A stretch of DNA of 44,266 bases, taken from a virus. Shown here piece after piece: positions 34,114 to 42,942 of the stretch (the first letter of the stretch is position 1; each line of letters begins with the position of its first letter). The notes beneath the pieces were generated by a model. It saw only the letters and a list, made by a program, of their open reading frames with translations, was not told where the DNA came from and did not search any database. Both the position numbers and the translations under genes were made by a program. The stretch spans positions 1 through 44,266 of the IMG/VR virus record IMGVR_UViG_3300037672_000170; one strand, 5' to 3'.

Positions 34114-35357
34114 GTTAGTCTTGAATAGGAATCTCGTACAAGTGTCAGACCGGTGAAATCTCCCCCTGTAGAAAACTTATGAGATAATTTTCTGATCATG
34201 TAAAAACCAGACTGCGGAGCAGTTCCATGATCAGTTTTACTCATATTTATTTTAGGAAAAGTACACTTGATTACAAGTCCAACGTGTAACCCAGTGTTCA
34301 TCGGCACTGTGATGTTTAGAGACTGGGAAAATAATGCTGCATATCTGGCAGCTCCCTGTGCTTGATAATAGGATTGATTTTGTGGTGTGTCAAGTTTTCC
34401 GGCACTAGATAGAGCGCCAAAGTCAAGGGTTGATAACATAATTCTACTAGGTCTATCGTCAATCTCAAATGGGATGTTCTCCACCTCATTAGATAACTTC
34501 ATCTGTTTATTGATGCTGTCCCTAAACGTATACTCAAGGAACTCTGGTTTCTTATCAACGATATTAAAGTACCAGTTTGTAGACTTATATTGACCCCTTC
34601 TGAGTTTGGCCATTATATCATGATCTGTTTTCCACTGGGGTTCATTATTGATCCTAAAGTTGCTTGCCTCAGTGTATCCTTCAGCACCTTCTTCATATCT
34701 ATACTCAAATCCAGAAGGATTATTAAATGCGTTATCAATACTAGCAAATCTAAACTTAGTCAGAGTTTCATGGAAAAAATAACCAGCAGATCCAGCAGTC
34801 TTACTATTACTTACAATAGGAATACTCTTTGGACATAGAGATCCAATAGCATGAAATGGACGCTTATAGTTGCCCATGAAATTATAAGCGTTGGAAGTCT
34901 CCTCAATCTCTAGACGATCTTGTGGGATTTCTAGTGTTTCTGTTAGAATCTTCTTAATACTACTGTGAATTTGCCCCTTATATTTGTGATATACACGGGT
35001 AACCTGATTATCTAACGCTGGTTTAGATTCACACTGAATCGTAAATGCTTCCTTTTTGGCAGTGCTGATAATATTCTTGATGTTAGTAATAACAAGAGGA
35101 TATTTCTCGTCAAACTTAATGACTTCACCCTTTGGTAAACTTGGATGCTCTAGTGTTATGAACACACTCATACCACTACGGATGAATGATAATCTGCCAT
35201 CAGTATCCGCTAGATCGATCTCCCAGTGGAAGGAGGAGTCAGAAACATCCTCATAATAAGAAATTAAACCACTCTGCAAGCGGCAATCGATAGGTTCTCC
35301 CTCTTCAGGAACAACCAATAACTCTTTGATTTTATGACCGGACGCAAAGAGTGCCAT
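34110..35357 (-). CDS. gp27-like baseplate hub protein, 415 aa
   Basis: The N-terminal domain (GHKIKELLVVPEEGEPIDCR, then SSFHWEIDLADTDGRLSFI) is the beta-barrel start of T4 gp27/gpD-type hub rings. LTETLEIPQDRLEIEETSNA and YFFHETLTKFRFASIDNAF continue the family pattern. The end (GFYMIRKLSHKFSTGGDFTG) matches the 'L.H.f..g.y.t.l.l.r' close of hub proteins. Size fits (T4 gp27 has 391 residues). It should bind the gp5-like OB trimer and continue into the tail tube. Confidence 0.8.
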   Translation of the reverse strand: MALFASGHKIKELLVVPEEGEPIDCRLQSGLISYYEDVSDSSFHWEIDLADTDGRLSFIRSGMSVFITLEHPSLPKGEVIKFDEKYPLVITNIKNIISTAKKEAFTIQCESKPALDNQVTRVYHKYKGQIHSSIKKILTETLEIPQDRLEIEETSNAYNFMGNYKRPFHAIGSLCPKSIPIVSNSKTAGSAGYFFHETLTKFRFASIDNAFNNPSGFEYRYEEGAEGYTEASNFRINNEPQWKTDHDIMAKLRRGQYKSTNWYFNIVDKKPEFLEYTFRDSINKQMKLSNEVENIPFEIDDRPSRIMLSTLDFGALSSAGKLDTPQNQSYYQAQGAARYAALFSQSLNITVPMNTGLHVGLVIKCTFPKINMSKTDHGTAPQSGFYMIRKLSHKFSTGGDFTGLTLVRDSYSRLT

Positions 35358-37162
35358 TAAGCTGTTGTTTGGGAGAGAGCATCTATAATGTATCTAGCAA
35401 CTTTAGCGTCACTTGGACCAGATATAACTCTGACCCCACCACCAGAACCACCACCACCCATCATTGGTTGTTGGTTTTGTCCTTCCTCAACAGGAAGAAT
35501 CATAGAAACTTTTTCTCCACCACCCAATTTCATATTCATAAGTTGTTCCTGCTCACGATGAATTTGTTCGTTAATCCTATCTTGTAGACTAGGTTTCTTA
35601 GAAGGATTCAGTTGTTGTAGAGCCTGCTGTGGAATACCTTCTGGATATTCTCTCTCCAGTCTCTTCATCAACGATTCCTGTTCAGTCATAGGATTACCCT
35701 GACTGGTTTCTTTTTTAACAGGAGTTGTAGATTTAGAACCAAACTTCTTAGTTGCCTTAACAATGCCTGGTGCTGCTGGGGTTGCTGGGGTTGCTGATTG
35801 ATTTTTAAAAATCATCTCCAGCAGAGTTCTCTGCTGCTGTTCGAGTGAAACACCAGGAGTAGGAGGTTCTTTTGGAGTTGAAATTTTTACTGGTTGTTTT
35901 GGTGCCTTTGGTATAGCGGGTTTTCTCTGACCAAAGGCACCTTTCATACCCAAAACGGATAGGAATGGTGCGATAGTAGCAGGAAGGTTAAAGATACCAC
36001 CTGCCAACTCCATCTGAGACACCGCTCTTTCATTTGATTCTGGCGTCAACTTAGGATTAAACGAGATTCTAGGGGACATATCAGGTCCACCTATCAATCG
36101 ATTAGGAGCAGTAGCACCAACCTTTAGGAATCCAAAATCTGTCATCCTGGATGCTGTCTTTCCAGTCTCTAGATATTCTTTCTGTAGTTCTATCAGAATA
36201 CCATAAAGTTCTTTTGGAATTACTTTGCCAGTGAAACTTGCAACACCATCTAATGCCGCCGCCGTCTCTTCAGGAGTATCTCCTGGTGGTTTACCAGGTT
36301 CTGGTTTTGGACCTTGCTCCCCGAAGAATCCACCATAATCTGTGCCTTTTGGTTCTACTGCTTCTACAGGTTCTGATTCAACATAACATAATGTGTTTAG
36401 TTTTTCTAACTTACCAAGTGCTCTCTCAAAACTATCCAACCCAGTTCCGAATGGCGTCTTCGCCAACATCATCCCAGATCTTTTAGTTTCTTCTATTCTT
36501 CTGGCATCAGCACCAGTAATACTATCAGCAACTCCCGATGCCAGACTACCACCTAGGAGACTGCCTAGGACTCCTCCTATGGCAGCACCAGGGATAGCAC
36601 CAACACCACCGAACATAGCGCCTATAGCGCCTCCTGCCACCGCTCCTGCCTTCATACCACCTAGACCACCTAGCAGTCCTGCTCCCGCTCCTGCGCCCGC
36701 CTGGAGGTTAGTCTGACCAGATCCCTTACGCATGGCAAAATCAACGCCAGCAAACGCAACGTTAAGAGGACCACCAATCCCAGACACTCTACCTTTAGGA
36801 AGGACACCTGGACGACGTAGACCACCTGTAGGGACTCTAACAGATCTAGGTTTACCACCAGGTACCATGGGTTTGGCACCACGCATCCTGCCAAGGGCAC
36901 CACCACCTACCAATGCAGATAGTCCAAGACCACCCAACAATGCGTTAGTTTTATTACCAGAGTCTTGTTCTTTCTGCTTTACAGCATCTATAGCAGATCG
37001 AAATGTTTTTAGTCGTTCTTGTTGATTCTTCTTCCTTTGCTCAAGGATTTTTCTTTGATCACGGTTATTGACAACAGAATTCCTGCCGAAACTATTGGTT
37101 AGTGCCAGAGAAGTTCTTTTTAGTTTTAGTGCTGAACCTAAAAGTTTGTCAATAGGTTTCAT
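35357..37162 (-). CDS. Gly/Ala-rich hub-region structural protein, 601 aa
   Basis: A basic N-terminus with coiled coil (about 30-68) is followed by a Gly/Ala glycine-zipper-like region (153-215, GGVLGSLLGGSLASG). A Pro-rich, poorly ordered C-terminal half comes next. The length equals T4 gp29 (590), the tape measure, and the place beside gp27 and gp26 fits. No residue similarity can be shown, so tape measure is a guess from size, position and the membrane-seeking segment. It is one base away from the lysozyme gene. Confidence 0.6.
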   Translation of the reverse strand: MKPIDKLLGSALKLKRTSLALTNSFGRNSVVNNRDQRKILEQRKKNQQERLKTFRSAIDAVKQKEQDSGNKTNALLGGLGLSALVGGGALGRMRGAKPMVPGGKPRSVRVPTGGLRRPGVLPKGRVSGIGGPLNVAFAGVDFAMRKGSGQTNLQAGAGAGAGLLGGLGGMKAGAVAGGAIGAMFGGVGAIPGAAIGGVLGSLLGGSLASGVADSITGADARRIEETKRSGMMLAKTPFGTGLDSFERALGKLEKLNTLCYVESEPVEAVEPKGTDYGGFFGEQGPKPEPGKPPGDTPEETAAALDGVASFTGKVIPKELYGILIELQKEYLETGKTASRMTDFGFLKVGATAPNRLIGGPDMSPRISFNPKLTPESNERAVSQMELAGGIFNLPATIAPFLSVLGMKGAFGQRKPAIPKAPKQPVKISTPKEPPTPGVSLEQQQRTLLEMIFKNQSATPATPAAPGIVKATKKFGSKSTTPVKKETSQGNPMTEQESLMKRLEREYPEGIPQQALQQLNPSKKPSLQDRINEQIHREQEQLMNMKLGGGEKVSMILPVEEGQNQQPMMGGGGSGGGVRVISGPSDAKVARYIIDALSQTTA

Positions 37163-38775
37163 TAACCGACCGCCTCAGTTGAGTAACTTAGTGCCTGGAT
37201 CATGCGACCTACATCAATATAATCGGGATCAATGTTAGGAGTGCTCGATGTAGGTCCAGCAGCAGAAGCAATAGGTTGCTGTGCTTTAGAACTGGAAATC
37301 GGAACGGGTAGAACACTTACTTCCTCACCCTTACTTTCATTCCTGATCCTCTCAAGATTCTCCTTAAAGATATCACTCGACTGCTGTAGAGTTCTTCCTG
37401 TTTGTCCATACCTAGGACCAAAACTTGCCCAAAGATTATTGAGTTTACGAAGTTCACCCATATCCAATCCGTCATTCGGATTGATTCCACCTTGCCGTGC
37501 TAGCGTAATCGCCATACGATTCTGTAGTTCTGGTGTGAAGACATCAGTCTCTTTAAAGTCACCTCTATCTAGCAAACCCTTCAGAGTTCGTGGCATGAGT
37601 TGGAGGAAACCAGAAGCAGAAGAATTATACTTATCTTTCTTAAATGGGATTGTACCACCACCCAGTCTTTCTGGGATAGCATCATCTCCACCAAGTTTAA
37701 TGGCACTATACAACTCACCAAGGTTCATCTGGGTGAGTTCTGGGACCTTCGCGCCACCATAGACGGTATTATAATCAGCACCTTCTAGTTGACCGATGGT
37801 TTGGAGCATTGCTCTCTCAGGATTTGTCCCTTTATATCCTTGTGGTACAAAAGATGACGGAGGTAGTTTTCTTGGTCCACCATTACCATCATCAGGTGGT
37901 GTATCTTCACCCTTAGGTGTTTTCATGTTTGATTTTGTTTGATCCTGAAGTCCAACCATTCCGGCAAGAATCTTATCAAAACGTGCTGATAAAGAACCAA
38001 ATCTTTTGGTATCTTCTGGTGTAATTGTATTTCCTTTTTGTTGTCGAATTAGATCTGCTCTTCTTTGTTCTGCGTTTGTACCACTTTGGTTCATTGCCAT
38101 GCCGCCCATACCTAGGAGTGCTAGCAGACCTAAACCCATCCCAAGTTTTCCGCCCCCACGAGGCATACGGGGCGCTCCCCCAGGTTTACCTCCACCCAAT
38201 AATACCTTACCCATAACCACTCCAGTAACTATGTTTATAATTTCAGGCAAAAATGCTGTAACAGCAGCACCAGCGTTTACTGCGGCGTCACCAGGACGAC
38301 CTTCTAGTGCTGATTTAATTGCCAGTGCTCCAGCTAAGAGACCTAGTTTAGCACGGATATCAAGGAACGAACCACGTACACTTACTAAACCGTCCTCTTC
38401 CTTCTTTAAAAGTTTCTTTTCTTCAGCACCAATCTGCTTTTGTACTCTAGATTGTTGTCCTATTTGTTGTCTTAGTTGACCAAGGCTCGCATTTACTTGC
38501 TCGAACTCTAGAACCAACTTACCCAATGCCACCGCTGTTTTTGGCGACAATTTATCCGATTCTTCGTTCTTTGCTGATTCTAGTCTTTCATAGGCAGCAG
38601 ACATTCTCTTAGCAAGTGGAGCAACCTGAACTGGTTTACCACTTCTAGGAGTTCTTTTCCCCCCAACCATCGGTGTGATTGCTTGCTGCATCATGGCACG
38701 TCTTACCGCCCCTTGACCAGGGGTGCGAGGCATTCCAAACCCCCGCATAGACATTATTTCTCCGGCTCTAGGCAT
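37162..38775 (-). CDS. tail-associated lysozyme with GH104-like domain, 537 aa
   Basis: Residues 318-470 match the lambda-endolysin-type GH104 pattern: MLQTIGQLEGADYNTVYGG with catalytic Glu331, NSSASGFLQLMPRTLKGLLD, FTPELQNRMAITLARQGG, and LWASFGPRYGQ. The N-terminal 300 residues are basic, with a coiled coil (85-125), a hydrophobic segment (about 143-195) and a Gly/Met-rich part (198-230). The gp5-like protein lacks the T4 lysozyme domain, so this protein probably supplies peptidoglycan cleavage at infection. It abuts the 601-residue gene. Confidence 0.75.
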   Translation of the reverse strand: MPRAGEIMSMRGFGMPRTPGQGAVRRAMMQQAITPMVGGKRTPRSGKPVQVAPLAKRMSAAYERLESAKNEESDKLSPKTAVALGKLVLEFEQVNASLGQLRQQIGQQSRVQKQIGAEEKKLLKKEEDGLVSVRGSFLDIRAKLGLLAGALAIKSALEGRPGDAAVNAGAAVTAFLPEIINIVTGVVMGKVLLGGGKPGGAPRMPRGGGKLGMGLGLLALLGMGGMAMNQSGTNAEQRRADLIRQQKGNTITPEDTKRFGSLSARFDKILAGMVGLQDQTKSNMKTPKGEDTPPDDGNGGPRKLPPSSFVPQGYKGTNPERAMLQTIGQLEGADYNTVYGGAKVPELTQMNLGELYSAIKLGGDDAIPERLGGGTIPFKKDKYNSSASGFLQLMPRTLKGLLDRGDFKETDVFTPELQNRMAITLARQGGINPNDGLDMGELRKLNNLWASFGPRYGQTGRTLQQSSDIFKENLERIRNESKGEEVSVLPVPISSSKAQQPIASAAGPTSSTPNIDPDYIDVGRMIQALSYSTEAVG

Positions 38776-38950
38776 TTTTTGCTTGCTGGTATTCTATTCT
38801 CTGTTTATCGAGATAGTTCTTAAGCATACTAATATAGGTCTCACGTTCCCACGGAATCAAAGACTCAATATCTGAAAGATTCCAGTTGTGGTATTGTATC
38901 AACGAAAAATTCTCTTCCATAAAAGCAGAGATAGTCGTATGATACATCAT
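38768..38950 (-). CDS. small baseplate hub accessory protein, 60 aa
   Basis: It starts MMYHTTISAFMEENFSLIQY and has the motif YHNWNLSDIESLIPWERETY, then a helix (MLKNYLDKQRIEYQQAK). The 'DIE.LIPWER..Y..LL..Y' motif is common in small hub assembly genes right after gp26-type genes in phages. It resembles the second product of tail-chaperone pairs. The ATG overlaps the gp26 stop (TAATG). Confidence 0.65.
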   Translation of the reverse strand: MMYHTTISAFMEENFSLIQYHNWNLSDIESLIPWERETYISMLKNYLDKQRIEYQQAKNA

Positions 38951-39678
38951 TATGCGAAAAAATTTGATAGACCCTCAATTAAAATTTCACTTTCGACCTT
39001 AGTATTAGGATTGACGACAGACCCACGATATGTCAATCTTGGCATTGTGGAGAAAAATCTTTCAATCTCAGCGAACTGAGTTGATGTCATACCTTCTACA
39101 AATGATGTAAGTTCTTTCTTGGTACAATCAGAAGCGGACCATGCCTCTTCTTCGTTATAAATGGTGTCAACACAATCGACTACAGCAGCAAATGCTTTAG
39201 CGATAGCATCATTATCCACAGTTTCAGAAACAAGGAAGTTGTTTTCTACAAACTGTTTTAGTGAAGGATACTTCAAAGTCATTTTCAGACCTTCACCAAG
39301 ATCAATAGACTCACTATGCTCATCAGGAACATCCAATACAATTTCAGATGTATGGATTTTTAATGGAACCTGAGTTTCACCATCGTCAGTACAAGTAACC
39401 AGAAGTTCAACAATCTCACCGACAGATTTGGCACGAATGTTGAGAAATAGGTACTCAAGGTCAAAACTAGGGAGTTCATCAACCTTTACACCACGAGATG
39501 TGATACATGCCTTCAGAACATCTTTTAGAGTATTCTGAATGGTTTTTTCATCACCACTCTCAAGAGCAATTAGCAATGCCTTCTCCTCTTTTACGAGGAA
39601 TGGACGATACTTAACTGCTTTTCCTGTAGAAATTAAATTTAGTTCAAACGTAGGCGTTGAAACCTTCGGTAATGGCAT
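38950..39678 (-). CDS. 26: gp26-like baseplate hub subunit, 242 aa
   Basis: The core (YRPFLVKEEKALLIALESGD, then IQNTLKDVLKACI and LPSFDLEYLFLNIRAKSVGE) is the T4 baseplate family that includes gp26. The C-terminal YPSLKQFVENNF and DEYAWSASDCTKKEL-type segments continue it. It is slightly longer than T4 gp26 (208). It acts in hub assembly. A late-promoter-like element lies between it and the upstream tube-type gene, and the 60-residue gene follows directly. Confidence 0.85.
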   Translation of the reverse strand: MPLPKVSTPTFELNLISTGKAVKYRPFLVKEEKALLIALESGDEKTIQNTLKDVLKACITSRGVKVDELPSFDLEYLFLNIRAKSVGEIVELLVTCTDDGETQVPLKIHTSEIVLDVPDEHSESIDLGEGLKMTLKYPSLKQFVENNFLVSETVDNDAIAKAFAAVVDCVDTIYNEEEAWSASDCTKKELTSFVEGMTSTQFAEIERFFSTMPRLTYRGSVVNPNTKVESEILIEGLSNFFA

Positions 39679-39699
39679 AGATATTCAGTTCAGTGACTA

Positions 39700-39708
39700 T
39701 ATTTATTA
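39700..39708 (-). promoter_or_regulatory. late-promoter-like element
   Basis: TAATAAATA, continued as TAG, on the minus strand. Its first TAA is the stop codon of the 39706-40497 gene. It is placed 22 bases before the gp26 ATG. A weaker match than the TATAAATA sites. Confidence 0.4.
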
Positions 39709-40497
39709 CCCCTGGAAAGGTGTTACTTCTACAGTACGAAATTTACGATTTAGTTCCGATATATTATCTTTGTCACGAGAACCACGATCAATGAAGAAGT
39801 AATCATACTTAAAGGTCATTGTAGTCTTAATCAAGTTAGCAGGTCCGTAGGCAAGTGGAGCAGCAACAATATTCGTAGGGAAAGCGTTCTTCAGTTTATA
39901 CTCAATAAAGTTTGGCTCCCTATTATCATTTGTAGTAGTTTTTTTAAGTCTCTTACCGGGACTTAAAAGGTCATTGCTAAATGCTGTAATGTCAATATCA
40001 CACTTGTAAGTACTAGGATACCTCAACCGTTTATAAGTTGGATTTTCATGAGTGAAAGAGTCTGCGCTATTAAAATTATTATTGAATGTTGGGGAAATAA
40101 ATTCCATCCAAGCATTAAAGACCTCGTTAGTATAATAGTCTTTTTGTGAGTAAAAGGTTAGATTAATATCTGGATATCGTCTATATGTGGCAAAGTGCTG
40201 CGTTACACCTTGTCTCAATCCATCAATAGATTGTGTCGCGAGTTGAGATCCTGGTAGAACTGCTTCAGAACAAAATAATGCTAGGTAATTACCAGCACCG
40301 GAACCTTCAGTCTCAGCGGCAATCAATCCATGCTGTTTAATGAAATCAGACAATCCGGGAGTTTTACCGTTTATATCAATATAAACGTCATATAAGTTAT
40401 TAAACGCTGGAACAGTATTTGTGAATCCGCCTGCCCGCACCAGCTCCTCGGTCTTCAGATAAAATCTATCTTGTTTAAATTTATCCGTAGATGCCAT
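39706..40497 (-). CDS. gp54/gp19-type tail tube initiator or tube protein, 263 aa
   Basis: The sequence ALFCSEAVLPGSQLATQSID, TQHFATYRRYPDINLTFYSQ and EVFNAWMEFISPTFN follows the tube-protein fold pattern seen in T4 gp19 and gp54 ('a..lPg....t........Y....kiP......i.itf..d........F..W'). At 263 residues it is nearer gp54 (320) than gp19 (163). It would nucleate the tail tube on the baseplate. It is divergent from gp4 across a 30-base gap holding a plus-strand late promoter. Confidence 0.65.
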   Translation of the reverse strand: MASTDKFKQDRFYLKTEELVRAGGFTNTVPAFNNLYDVYIDINGKTPGLSDFIKQHGLIAAETEGSGAGNYLALFCSEAVLPGSQLATQSIDGLRQGVTQHFATYRRYPDINLTFYSQKDYYTNEVFNAWMEFISPTFNNNFNSADSFTHENPTYKRLRYPSTYKCDIDITAFSNDLLSPGKRLKKTTTNDNREPNFIEYKLKNAFPTNIVAAPLAYGPANLIKTTMTFKYDYFFIDRGSRDKDNISELNRKFRTVEVTPFQG

Positions 40498-40504
40498 CTA
40501 AATA
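40497..40504 (+). promoter_or_regulatory. T4-type late promoter, plus strand
   Basis: TCTAAATA, continued as G, on the plus strand, 23 bases before gp4's ATG; its first base is shared with the start codon of the divergent tube-type gene. Confidence 0.5.
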
Positions 40505-40527
40505 GAGGATGATTTAATATACTATGT

Positions 40528-40962
40528 ATGTCGTATAAGGGGAAGTTTAGACCGTCGCACCCCAAAAAATACAAAGGCGATCCTACAAGCATCATTTATC
40601 GCTCTCTGTGGGAGTTAAAATTTATGCGATATTGTGATAATAATCAAAGAGTGCTCAAATGGTCATCTGAAGAGATCGTAATTCCATATAAATCTCCAAT
40701 AGATAATAAGTACCACAGATACTTTCCTGATTTCTATATCAAATATGTCAAGTCAAACGGGCAGGTGAAGGAAAGTCTAATTGAGATCAAACCGGCGAAG
40801 CAAGTAAGAGAACCAAGAAAACAAAAACAACGGACTAAGCAATACGTTGCCGAGGTCTACGAATACGCCAAGAATCAGGCAAAGTGGGAAGCAGCAAAGA
40901 ATTTCTGCGACGATAGATTATGGGAGTTTCAGATTTTTACTGAGAAAGAACTTGGAATTTAA
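40528..40962 (+). CDS. 4: head completion nuclease gp4
   Basis: MSYKGKFRPSHPKKYKGDPT is the classic start of gp4. SLWELKFMRYCDNNQRVLKW and YFPDFYIKYV with ESLIEIKPAKQ carry the PD-(D/E)XK-type nuclease core (D, then E-x-K). T4 gp4 (150 residues) closes filled heads before tail joining. Length and order agree. It leads the plus-strand set gp4, LPFYD-protein, gp48-like and gp53, close to the T4 order 4-53. Confidence 0.9.
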   Translation: MSYKGKFRPSHPKKYKGDPTSIIYRSLWELKFMRYCDNNQRVLKWSSEEIVIPYKSPIDNKYHRYFPDFYIKYVKSNGQVKESLIEIKPAKQVREPRKQKQRTKQYVAEVYEYAKNQAKWEAAKNFCDDRLWEFQIFTEKELGI

Positions 40963-41380
40963 GTCACAATTACCAAAATCCAAAGTTGTCACTGATCTAA
41001 CGATCGGTAGTCTTGTGATGTTTAGGTATGACGCTAAAACTGCCAACGAACTACCATTTTACGACAAATGTCCGTTGGTCCTCATCGTCGCTGAAGAAAA
41101 CGAGATCTTCTTCGGTACCAATGTCCATTACTATAAACCAAAAGAACGTGTAGGAATCGTAGACTATCTCCGGGAGGACATCCAAAGCGGCGGAGAAGAT
41201 TACATGGGATTCCTTTTCGGGTCGGCAGGGTTCCATAAATACTTGAAATCTAATGTTAGAAGTTTGTTCCTAGAAGTGGCAGCAGAAGAATGGGGCAAAG
41301 CGTCATTGCTGCCTGCGGAAGAATTTGTACGTAGTTTAGGTGGCGTAGAAGTCCCCATCACCGGAAGGAGTGTTTACTGA
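40952..41380 (+). CDS. conserved T4-like phage protein with LPFYD motif
   Basis: TIGSLVMFRYDAKTANELPF, then YDKCPLVLIVAEENEIFFGT and NVHYYKPKERV follow the pattern 'GsL..F.Y.aKt...LPyYD..PlVl...' found between structural genes of many T4-like phages; the function is unknown. The frame is open from 40847, inside gp4. No ATG lies before the conserved start, so I take TTG at 40952, which follows GAGAAAGAAC; the first ATG (41018) would cut the motif. It joins gp48 by TGATGG. Confidence 0.7.
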   Translation: MEFKSQLPKSKVVTDLTIGSLVMFRYDAKTANELPFYDKCPLVLIVAEENEIFFGTNVHYYKPKERVGIVDYLREDIQSGGEDYMGFLFGSAGFHKYLKSNVRSLFLEVAAEEWGKASLLPAEEFVRSLGGVEVPITGRSVY

Positions 41381-42942
41381 TGGCAAAGAAAAATCCACCT
41401 AAACCATATAAATCTGGTAGCAGTACAGTTGGGTATAGCCTTGAATTCACAACACCAAAATATCCAGGTAAGTTTTTTACAATTGAATATAGTTTGGATA
41501 CTGCTAATGCAGATTTTTTAAATAATAGCAAGATTACATGGCGTTATACGTCAGGTTTTTCCAACCCTTTCGCGGATTTTACTGTACCAGGCAATAATGA
41601 TTTTGATACTATTATAGCAACTCCTGAGGCAAAAAAGGCACTTCATGCCTCACAACTTCGAGCAAAACAGTTGCTTATATCAGAAGGAACTAAAGAAGAA
41701 CAAGAAGCTGCCACTAAAGCGGCGAATAAATCTGGTAATAAAGAAACCTGGAATAATGCTAATGGTCCACAACTCACTAACAATAATTTAAGCACAGTTC
41801 AACCCCCATCAAATTATATTGTAGGAAATTCAAACCCAGCAAAAGTTGAAGGGGCAGATCTACCGATTGGAGTACCAAAAGAAGATGTAGTAGATTTTAT
41901 CAAGTCTATCGTAGGAGATGAAAAAATGATCTCCTTAAAGTATCCAATGGATGCTTTATATGGAAATGGACAAGATTACCTCGCCATTGAGCAGTTTACA
42001 TATAGAGCACCTCAGGGAGATAGTCTAGAAAAGCCAGATTTCATAGGCACCCTTACAAATGGTCTTCAAAGGAATTCTAATTTGAGTGATTATATTGGAG
42101 TCGTTAGACTTCCAATCCCAAACAATCTTTCGATGAGCAATTCTGTTGATTGGGGTGACTCTAGAGTAAATCCTGTCGAAGCAGGTGCTTTCTTCTCAGC
42201 ATTTGACTTGGCAAATGATGGATTAAAGGGAAATGTTGGTAATTTGTTAAGTGGTGCATTTTCAGGGTTTGGAGATTTCTTCAATGCTGTGGGAGATGGT
42301 AAGTTTAGTCCTGGAACAGCACCAGGAACATTGTTATCGGCATTCCTAGCACAGTATGGTTTGGGAAAAATTGGTATTAACGTAGACCCAGCACAGTTTA
42401 TCGCTCGTGGAACAGGTAACACTATCAACCCCAACCTAGAGTTATTGTTTAGTGGTCCGAAACTAAGAAACTTTGCTTTCCAATTTAAGTTCGCACCCAA
42501 CGAAGACACAGAAGCATCGATATGTAGAAAGATTATACGTTTCTTTAAGCAAGGAATGGCAGCAAGGCGAACCGCAGGACAAACACTGTTCTTAGGATCT
42601 CCAAACGTCTTTAGATTGCGATATTTGACAGGCGACAGGAAGACAGGAAAAGATGGTCCGATTCGTGCTTTGCCTAGATATAAGATCTGTGCTCTTACAT
42701 CAACAGAAGTAAACTATGCTCCTGGTGGTCTATATCAGTCATATGAAGATGAAAAAGCAGGTTCTCAACCTACTATCATGAACCTGACGTTGAACTTTAC
42801 AGAACTAACACCAATTTTCGAACAAGATTATAGAATCTTTGATGGTGAGGACGCCGAGGCAAGTAACACAGACTTGTTCGTTAGAGCAGGTGGTGAATTG
42901 GGAGCAATTAACAGAATCAACTCAGAAGACGTAGGTTTCTAA
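41380..42942 (+). CDS. 48: gp48-like baseplate tail tube cap, 520 aa
   Basis: The C-terminal half (PKLRNFAFQFKFAPNEDTEA, then ICRKIIRFFKQGMAARRT, LFLGSPNVFRLRYL and YKICALTSTEVNYAPGG) matches the T4 gp48/marine tail-tube-cap pattern. VVRLPIPNNLSMSNSVDWGD sits in the middle. It is longer than T4 gp48 (364) because of an N-terminal polar extension and a Gly/Phe-rich insert (about 265-320). It caps the baseplate and starts the tube. It abuts gp53 (TAATGG). Confidence 0.75.
   Translation: MAKKNPPKPYKSGSSTVGYSLEFTTPKYPGKFFTIEYSLDTANADFLNNSKITWRYTSGFSNPFADFTVPGNNDFDTIIATPEAKKALHASQLRAKQLLISEGTKEEQEAATKAANKSGNKETWNNANGPQLTNNNLSTVQPPSNYIVGNSNPAKVEGADLPIGVPKEDVVDFIKSIVGDEKMISLKYPMDALYGNGQDYLAIEQFTYRAPQGDSLEKPDFIGTLTNGLQRNSNLSDYIGVVRLPIPNNLSMSNSVDWGDSRVNPVEAGAFFSAFDLANDGLKGNVGNLLSGAFSGFGDFFNAVGDGKFSPGTAPGTLLSAFLAQYGLGKIGINVDPAQFIARGTGNTINPNLELLFSGPKLRNFAFQFKFAPNEDTEASICRKIIRFFKQGMAARRTAGQTLFLGSPNVFRLRYLTGDRKTGKDGPIRALPRYKICALTSTEVNYAPGGLYQSYEDEKAGSQPTIMNLTLNFTELTPIFEQDYRIFDGEDAEASNTDLFVRAGGELGAINRINSEDVGF

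Noticed and set aside
35357-37162. Calling the 601-aa protein gp29 tape measure outright
   Set aside because: Size and position agree but no sequence similarity can be seen, so it is described as Gly/Ala-rich hub-region protein.
37232-38479. Plus-strand Ser/Pro/Leu-rich frames opposite the lysozyme gene
   Set aside because: Antisense shadows of a Gly/Pro-rich coding sequence.
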